A stretch of 64,000 nucleotides of DNA from Episyrphus balteatus (lineage: Eukaryota; Arthropoda; Insecta; Diptera; Syrphidae): contig NC_079135.1 of assembly GCF_945859705.1 (NCBI RefSeq), positions 79,616,253 to 79,680,252 on the forward strand. Reading direction: 5' to 3'. Within the stretch, counting starts at the first letter, position 1. Each line of letters begins with the position of its first letter. The translations under genes and the position numbers were made by a program. Below are positions 56,473-64,000 of the stretch, in pieces. Under the pieces are notes generated by a model that was not told where the DNA came from, searched no databases, and was given only the letters and a program-made list of their open reading frames with translations.

Positions 56473-58269
56473 GTAAATAATTAGTTTAATTCTATGAATT
56501 GAGTAATATATGGCGTGATACTTTTTAAATAAATAATTAGCAATAATTACAAAGTGATGTTAAATTTTGAAGTAATTTCAACAGGAAAAATCAATTAAAT
56601 TTAGTTTTTTTTTGTAACAGTTTTTGTTGAGTTGCTTTAATATAAAATGCGTAGTTTTTGAATGTCTGCAAAGCATTGACCGCATTTTTTCAAAGTTGAA
56701 CTTAGTGAACTGCAACGTAAATTTTGAACTCGCAAACTTTTTTGTTTTTCCATCTTTTATAGAGTACTTAAATATTCAGATTAAGTATGAGTTAAGATAG
56801 TGACCCAAACAGATATCTAGAATTTAAAAGTCTATTGACGATAATGTCATAATGTACCTAGCTGAATTTTTTCGAAACATGAAGTGTAATTATTAATCTC
56901 GAAAAACATCTCAAAATCATATTTATTTGACACCTACAATAACGTGCTGTATCTTTTTGTAAAACAAAAAACCTAGTCTTTTATTAAAATTTTAAATTTT
57001 ATGGGACAGTTTTTGAAAAATTAAGGATTCTAGCTGTAGGTTTTCTGTTTTTGATAAAAAAACAAATAAGAAGAGCATCGAATTGAGAAATCTAAATTAG
57101 CTCTTAGGCCGTGTGTGAATTGCGTTAAATAGTTAAATCCGTGTTAAATTTTTGACACTATTGAGGTGAACAAAATAATTTAAAAAAAAAGAATTTATTG
57201 TTTAAAATTTTGTCTGCCTTTTTCCTGCCATGATACTCCTTTTTAATAAAAAAAAAACAAAACCATCTGCAAACAAAATTTAACTCAAATTTAACCAGTT
57301 CCTTAATAACAATTTTGAAAAAAATTAGTTGAAATTTTCTTTTCTAATTTTTTTATTTAAATTTTGATTTTGAGAACTAAGTTTTCAACAACTATACCAT
57401 AAAATGGTTTTACAACTATACCATACAAAATTTTAATAAAATACAAGGTTTTTGGCAAGGTATAGCACGTTAACAGTTTATTTCTAATATTTTGTATTTC
57501 CAAATTAAGTCAGTTTTTTTTTTTTTTTAATTGCGCCTCCCCATGAAAAGAGGGAGAATAAAGCCCCCTCCCACACCATTTTATTTTGTCTTGACCCAAT
57601 CTACTACCACGCTCTAGCTTTTTGGCACATTCTTCCTGAATCACCCTGTAGATTAAAAGACAACAAAATTAATTTTTATTCAAATAATATAGGACTAAAA
57701 ATAAAAACACAAAGATTAAAAAACCATGAAATATGAAGCAATACAAAACTACAATTTTCAACAAAACTTACTATTAATTTATATTTTCGTTGACAGATTG
57801 TAATAGATTTTGATGTTCTTAATTCGAATCCGGACTCAAAAAAAATCTATGAAGTCAAGTTTTTGAAATATAACAACTCCAAAATGTGTATCTTCGAAAC
57901 GTGACGTAATCATTTTTTTTTTTGCTATTCCGGATTTGAATTTAAAAAATCTATTTGAAAAGTACATTTTGTTACCAAATCACGATCACGAGGAAAATAA
58001 AACGCAGCTATTATAAAAAAATAGCTTTTAGTGTTGCCATCCTACATTTCTTATGACTTGCATGTAAATGAAGACAATGATGATTTTAGCAGAGCTGCTG
58101 AATAAGGTGGAGTGAAAAGTCCATTTTTTATATCTGCTAATACCTGCAAAAACGTGTCACCCGTTTGAAAGTACTTGCATAAATATTATTTGCCTTATTT
58201 AACGTTTATTACCCAGGCTAATTTAGGTCTGGATAACCCTCACAAATTTAAAAATATAAAATTTAGAGT

Positions 58270-59763
58270 GCTAACATAGTGGAGTCAAATTAGCTTTATA
58301 CCTCGGAATCCAGGGAAAGTCGATGCATCTAAAAAACGAGTATAGGGCTGCATTATAAAAGGGTCAAATAAGAAAGTTAAAAAAAAAAATTTCACCGCTC
58401 TCGATTACAACAGTTTTTATGGACCGTTAACTGTCATTCCGTATGCAAGCGTCAATCGGAATTGCGGTCTCATTTTAGATTTTGATCAAACTTTGTAGGG
58501 ATGTATTCTAAGACTATAAGGAAGCAAATCCATGATGATTTAATTTTAAGTTGCGTGGTTTCCCCGCTACCCGCATTCGAACTTTTTCAGAAGGTCATTT
58601 TTATGTTATTATAGCTTTGCGTCTACTAAAGATATCTTTTTGTTTGAAACGCCATGTTAAAGCTTAAGAGTAGTAATTTTTGAATATATATTAAAAAATT
58701 ACGTAATAATTATCCCTGAATTAAAAATAATTTTTGAAAAACTGGTAATTTTGCTGATTTTTCATGGTTTTTGACTGTCTCCAGAACCTTGGCTATTATA
58801 TGTAGGAAGCTTATACTTACCAAATATTAAATATAGATATTTTTCAACAAAATAAATCTAAAATGAACTCGATGGCTGTACTCCTTATGCAAAAATTTTA
58901 AGTTCAAAATTTTGAGTTTTTTGAAAAAATATTTTTTTATACTATGATTTTTTACGATTTGACTAAAGATAGAAACACGAAACTAACAGTGTGTTAAGTT
59001 GAAACTTTTAACTTTAAGTCCTCTAAATAAAATTGTGTTATTTTCATATCTTCTTAGTGTACCGCTTGTTTGAAAATTCGCAAAAATGCTAAAAAGCCAA
59101 AAAAACCCTACTTAAGGCTATGATTGCACTATGTTTGACATAAGATAGAAGCATGAAATTAATAGTATATCTAGTTCGTACTCTTAGCTTAACACACTGT
59201 AAGTTTCACATTTCTTCGTTTAGTCAAATCGTAGAAAATGACAGTATAAAAATTAGCTTTTTTAAAATACTCTATACTTTGAACTTAAAATTTTTGCATA
59301 AGGAGTACAGCCATCGAGTTCATTTTAGATTTATTTTGTTGAAAAATATCTATATTTAATATTTGGTAAGTATAAGCTTCCTACATATAATAGCCAAGGT
59401 TCTGGAGCCAGTCAAAAACCATGAAAAATCAGCAAAATTACCAGTTTTTCAAAAATTATTTTTAATTCAGGGATAATTATTACGTAATTTTTTAATATAT
59501 ATTCAAAAATTACTACTCTTAAGCTTTAAACAAAGTTTGATCAAAATCTAAAATGAGACCGCAATTCCGATTGACGCTTGCATACGGAATGACAGTTAAC
59601 GGTCCATAAAAACTGTTGTAATCGAGAGCGGTGAAATTTTTTTTTTTAACTTTCTTATTTGACCCTTTTATAATGCAGCCCTATACTCGTTTTTTAGATG
59701 CATCGACTTTCCCTGGATTCCGAGATTTTACAAATTTTATGTCTAATTTGACTCGACTAACAT
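58270..59763. repeat. 1.5-kb hairpin repeat with an asymmetric insertion
   Basis: The left arm (CTAACATAGTGGAGTCAAATTAG.., then CTCGGAATCCAGGG at 58303) is mirrored on the right (CCCTGGATTCCGAG ending 59724, then CTAATTTGACTCGACTAACA). Inner blocks such as CCGTTAACTGTCATTCCGTA and GCAAAAATTTTAAGTTCAAA pair over hundreds of bases. The left arm has about 160 bp (58495-58650) absent from the right arm. The loop region is around 58985-59060. Confidence 0.82.
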
Positions 59764-60229
59764 TTCAAAAACTAAAATTTAAGGGACATCTCAAAATGTT
59801 GTCAGCAATACAAAGTTTATTGCACATTTCATATTCAGCCAAATAACATTGTCAAATCTATATAGAGGAAGGCCGTGCTTCAAATACGGTGATTCTAATG
59901 TGTAGTACAGTTGACCTTTTTCAGTTTTCGGCAAAAATGCAAGTTTTTAATGTTCTTTGATTTTGGCTCTTAAAGACGAACACCTTTAGTTCATAATCGT
60001 GAATAAATCCCATCCTTGATGTTGCAATATTGCAGGTTTCCTTATAGTGAATAACCAAACTAACATATAATACAAAATGACAAATTTCCAACTGACTCCA
60101 ATATGTACCAAAAACAGTATTATTCAATTTTGACGATTGACGGTTTTTAAAAAACCAATATCTTAAAAACTTTTACGCCAGCAGAAATGAGTTTAGGGTC
60201 CATGCATTGGAATCTTTATAAACTCAGTC

Positions 60230-60522
60230 TTAACCCTCTGTAGGCACACCTCTTTATTGTTACATGATAGGCACACGGGTGCGAATTTGGTTTATACTTT
60301 TTTATGTCGCTAGAACTTTTTTCGGTCAAAATATTTTATAGAGAATGAAGTATGAAATTGATGTAGAATATTCCGAGGAATTCGAATATTGTACTCACAA
60401 TTCCGAAAAAAAAATATTTTCACCCTTATAAAGAGACTTTTTTGTGACCACTTTTTTGAAAAATCGTAATTTTTTTATTTTTGTCCTGCCAAATTCGCAC
60501 CCGTGTGCCGACAGAGGGTTAA
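60230..60522. mobile_element. piggyBac-like MITE
   Basis: Bounded by TTAA on both sides. Inside are inverted ends CCCTCTGTAGGCACAC and GTGTGCCGACAGAGGG, followed by sub-terminal GGCACACGGGTGCGAATTTG / CAAATTCGCACCCGTGTGCC. A TTAA duplication plus CCCT ends is diagnostic of piggyBac. At 293 bp including TTAA it is non-autonomous. Confidence 0.8.
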
Positions 60523-60733
60523 ATTTCAACAATGACTGAATTCGGGTTCAGCCTTCCTGTATTTCGTTCATTTAATTGGCTTTTTTTAATTAACTTTATT
60601 GTTCTACTTTAAGTGTTCTGATAGAACTACACGGTCAAGGGAATTGGTCAACGCGTTGAATTCCTGACGTCATCAATAGAATATCCTCATTCTGTCAGCG
60701 CAACGTCATATCAAAACTCAAAACTGTGGGTCA

Positions 60734-61278
60734 GAGGTGCGTTCTTTTTCTAACAATAGTCAACTATCGTTGTTATGTCAAAAAATATTGTTGATGTGTC
60801 ATTGTTAGAAATTGTTGGGTTTTTTTACAAATCATTTAGGAACGATTTATTGTTAGATATTGTTAAACTGTCAAACACAAAAAAAAATTGTTTTGAAAAT
60901 ATTATTTGCATAGGTAATTATAACAAAAATAATGTTTTTTTATAGTCAAAATAAATTCTCTTGCATCATAAAATTGCAAAACTCTGTTTTCATTTTCATT
61001 TTATTCCGCTTATTTCCAAAAGAAAAAAATCCTTAAGTTGGTTTTGTAAACAAAACATCCACTTTGACACATCAACAATCTCATGAGTGTTCAACTCATA
61101 TCATGGAGGTGAGTTGGAAATAGTTACGATTTGTAACTATTTGACACTTCAAAACGAGTTTAGGAACGATGTTCATCTGTCAAATAGTTACAAATCGTAA
61201 CTATTTTGTAGTTTAGGAACGACAAAAGTTAACGATAGTTAACAATAGTTAACTATTGTTAGAAAAAGAACGCACCTC
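60734..61278. mobile_element. MITE with AGGTGCGTTCTTTTTC ends
   Basis: Inverted ends AGGTGCGTTCTTTTTCTAAC and GTTAGAAAAAGAACGCACCT, flanked by CAG on both sides (possible 3-bp duplication). Internal ACAATAGTTAACTATTGTTA-like words and a smaller hairpin (AGTTACGATTTGTAACT / AGTTACAAATCGTAACT, about 61123-61204) are present. Non-coding. Confidence 0.72.
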
Positions 61279-62575
61279 AGTGCGAGTGTTATGGTACCTA
61301 TCCGTCAACGAATTGACATCATTGTTTGTGGACACATCATTTTTACGTCATAATACAACGGGTTGATCGTTTACTTTGATTTTGATTGCATTGACCTTAT
61401 TATATGTTTTTTACTTTATTGTCTTTTTTTATTTCTTATCAGAGTAATTGTATGCTGTTTTTGATTAAACATAAACTCAGACTTTTGACCTCTTTGAAAG
61501 GAGATGGCACATTTTTGGGCCCAGTGTGTTCACTTACGAAATGGGTATCAAATGAAAGGTGACGGTAAGCACATTACGTGGGTAAAATATTTTCAAATTC
61601 GTTAGTGGGGTTTTGGAGATATTTGAGTTTGAAGTTTCGGATTTCAAAATCAAGATTTCAGCTATTTTTGCGATTGCAGAATTAAACCCAGCAAAATAAC
61701 TGGGATACTTCTATAACTTAAATACCAAAGCCATAAGGTTATTTCAATTGAGCATCATTTGTAAATTTCTTTGATTCATTGGATACAAATGTCTTTAATA
61801 AAATAAATACAAAATGAGAAAATTGATGCAAACTAATCTATGAATTTGAAGTGAAATCAATTGATTTTATCGGTCATTGTTATAAAGTTTCAAATATTGA
61901 ATCTCGCGGTAACAGCAGCGGTACCAAGTCGATCCACCTGTTTGTGTTCGGATTTCGAAGAGTTTTTCCGATTAAATCAAACAATATTTATATTCACCTA
62001 AAGATCGTGACACTCACTATACAAAATGTTGCATTTTTGATCTAGAAAAGACAACTTAGGTAATAGATTCAAAAATTTTCCATCGTTGAGTTCTCTTCAC
62101 ATTGACCTCTGGTTTGTTTGGGCTTGAAAATTTTGTCTGCATAAATTTACATTGATGATTATTTATTTATATGGTGGTAAAAAAAGGTTCCGCTTTGAAA
62201 TGCAAATTTGTGTTCCTATTGAAAAACAAAATTGATTATTTTAACTATGCACAGCTGCTTATAGTTGCTTCATTTAAAAAGACCAATTAAATACTTTTTT
62301 TTATGTTTTATTGCAATCCATATTAATATTGGATTTGAAAACTCTCTTAACTAATAACAGTTGCTGTGAACATTATTATTAACATTATTATCGAAAAAAA
62401 CAAAATGCGATTTTATTGTTTCACAATAAAATTAAATCGAAAATAATAATATCTCAGGTATTAAATTAAATTGCTCGTTATTTGTTAATTAATATTTCTA
62501 AATGAAATGAGTAAAGTTCACAGCAGTTATCTGACAAATAAGCCACAATCACACAATTTTGAGTTATACAATACT

Positions 62576-62698
62576 GGGGTCGAACTACGGCATACGTTCG
62601 TTAACGTTTTGACTATTGCTCTCTCTATTTAATCAGAAGAAAATGATAGAGACATATAGCGTCAATACGTTAACGAACGTATGCCGTAGTTCGACCCC
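62576..62698. mobile_element. 123-bp MITE with perfect ~30-bp inverted ends
   Basis: GGGGTCGAACTACGGCATAC.. is mirrored exactly by ..GTATGCCGTAGTTCGACCCC, through GTTCGTTAACG / CGTTAACGAAC. Perfect arms suggest a young copy. A fragment is at 54420-54440. The flanking duplication is unclear. Confidence 0.75.
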
Positions 62699-63782
62699 TG
62701 ATGTTCAAAACAGTCGTAGTATCTTATGTAGCATTGTGTGTTTTACAACTTAATATGTGATCTGAAAGATAACTGCTATAAGGGCGAATGACATTTCTTT
62801 TTCTTTCCTTGTGCGGTGTCAGAAATTGATATTGCATTATAACATCTTGTAGGGAGAGTAATCGGATTTGTGGTTGCATAAACAACAAAATTAAATTTAT
62901 TGCAATACACAAATGTAGGTATATGCAGGTACCTTCATAAAAATTGTATAAACAAAATTATGATTATTTAGCCGATTTATTCTCTGTACAATTTTGACTA
63001 TATTTCTTATCGAACTATATATCAGCGATTACAATGTTCATCCAAATTTTTGTTTTTGTTTTTTTTTTTATTTTTTACGATTTATGTTTTTTTTAAAAAG
63101 GAAAAGCAGTTGGAATTATTGAAAAAAAAAAAATTGCAATGTGGTTTTGGTTTTATAATTGTGATCTTAAAGCATTGCCACGATTTGCCTTGTTAAAATA
63201 ATAAAATAGTATTCAATAAAATGCACTATTGTTCCTTCACCTTTAATTAAAAATGGAAAACCAAATGCGCCCTCAAAACGTACAGAAATCAGTTTTCATA
63301 AGAGTCAATATCCCCTTCTGCCAGAAATCGTAAAAAACAGTTCTTCCACCCACTCCTTTTTTCCCTCCTTCCGGGCCAAAATTGGATCGAATTGTTTACA
63401 AATTTAAAGTTTTAAAGCTGATTTTTGGTAATAAACTATTAAGAATATTTAATTGAAATTAGTTTTTCTGTGATTTAACTTCATAGGAGTCTTACGTTGT
63501 TCCTATAGTTTCAAATAGGAATATCAGAGAGCTTAATTATATGATTTTACAAATAATAAAAATGAAATTTGCAGTAAAGTAACTCAGTTGTTTGGTTTTG
63601 ATCACTTTGTGTTCAAACTGTCATAATAGAAATATCATTACAAAACATCGCATCGGTGCAAATGTTATTTTATAATAGATTAAATTATAACCATTCTATG
63701 TCAACTAAAATATAATATGAAAATATATTGATACAAATTTTCATATTTTTTTTTTTTTTTTCAAAATTCACTGCCCTAATTA

Positions 63783-64000
63783 GGCATCGAAAAGTATTTT
63801 GGCCCACATAATAATCCAAACAACTGAAGATATCTCGGACAGTAAAAAAGATATCGGAAAGATTTGAACAGGTCTTGAACGAGGGAAAGTTTTTTTTTAA
63901 AACGGTTACGATTTATGTTTAAACAATTTTTCTTACATAAGAATAACGTCCTAATAATAACGGGAGATGATCAATTTTTTCTGACTTTGGATTCGAGTTC
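63783..64000. repeat. Partial hairpin-family copy at the window edge
   Basis: Shares order and wording with 1260-2090: GATATCTCGGACAGTAAAAAAGATATCGG, then CGGTTACGATTTATG, then TTTTCTGACTTTGGATTCGAGTTC. Only one arm is inside the window. Confidence 0.55.

Larger units (their letters stand above)
56473..64000 (+). other. Presumed intron 1 of GstT
   Basis: No exon was recognised. Elements: hairpin 58270-59763, piggyBac-like MITE 60230-60522, MITE 60734-61278, MITE 62576-62698 and a hairpin piece 63783-64000. The stretches 56473-58269 and 61279-62575 are AT-rich with no structure that I can name. Confidence 0.55.

Overview
This is a eukaryotic window, most likely from a brachyceran fly outside Drosophila. 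The genes are short exons separated by GT-AG introns. Five of the seven identified protein genes can be joined by hand into full-length, phase-consistent reading frames. The best matches are to Diptera: a ZAD zinc-finger protein, the caspase Dredd, the kinesin Nod, an ecdysteroid-kinase-like protein and a theta glutathione transferase. The DNA is AT-rich and full of small DNA transposons, LINE relics and long hairpin repeats. Dredd and nod are both X-linked (Muller A) in D. melanogaster, so this may be a Muller A segment; that is inference.

Layout. 1-7090 (-): ZAD-C2H2 zinc-finger gene, cut by the left edge. 7996-15335 (+): Dredd, five exons, divergent from the zinc-finger gene. 17369-22898 (-): TMEM198-type seven-transmembrane protein, six exons, convergent with Dredd. 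23801-29738: a GC-rich tandem array built on an 11-bp unit (GTCCCGGACAT/GTCCCGGACGT), interrupted by seven copies of a ~190-bp AT-rich block, followed by a 74-bp palindrome. 30479-31176 (-): MTFP1/MTP18 mitochondrial fission protein. 33546-40294 (+): nod, with a dead LINE and a tRNA-derived SINE in intron 3. 41989-43451 (-): ecdysteroid-kinase-like gene. 51170-51251 (-): tRNA-Ser(UGA). 56358-56472 (+): first exon of a theta-class GST that continues past the right edge.

The rest is transposon-derived. Several elements can be delimited to the base from inverted ends plus target duplications: TTA/TAA-flanked (Harbinger/Tourist-like) MITEs, two elements with 8-bp duplications (one hAT-like, one P-like), one TTAA-flanked piggyBac-like MITE, and four kilobase-scale or partial hairpin repeats.

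The most striking object is the 6-kb array. Its unit is nearly palindromic, so the sequence is open in all six frames for hundreds of codons without being a gene. Every GTCCCGGACAT-to-GTCCCGGAC junction makes GGACATGTCC, an exact match to the p53-family half-site consensus RRRCWWGYYY, repeated at 11- or 22-bp spacing. Whether anything binds it is untested. The genes otherwise look like unrelated housekeeping, immune and meiotic genes, and nothing suggests joint regulation apart from the divergent zinc-finger/Dredd pair.
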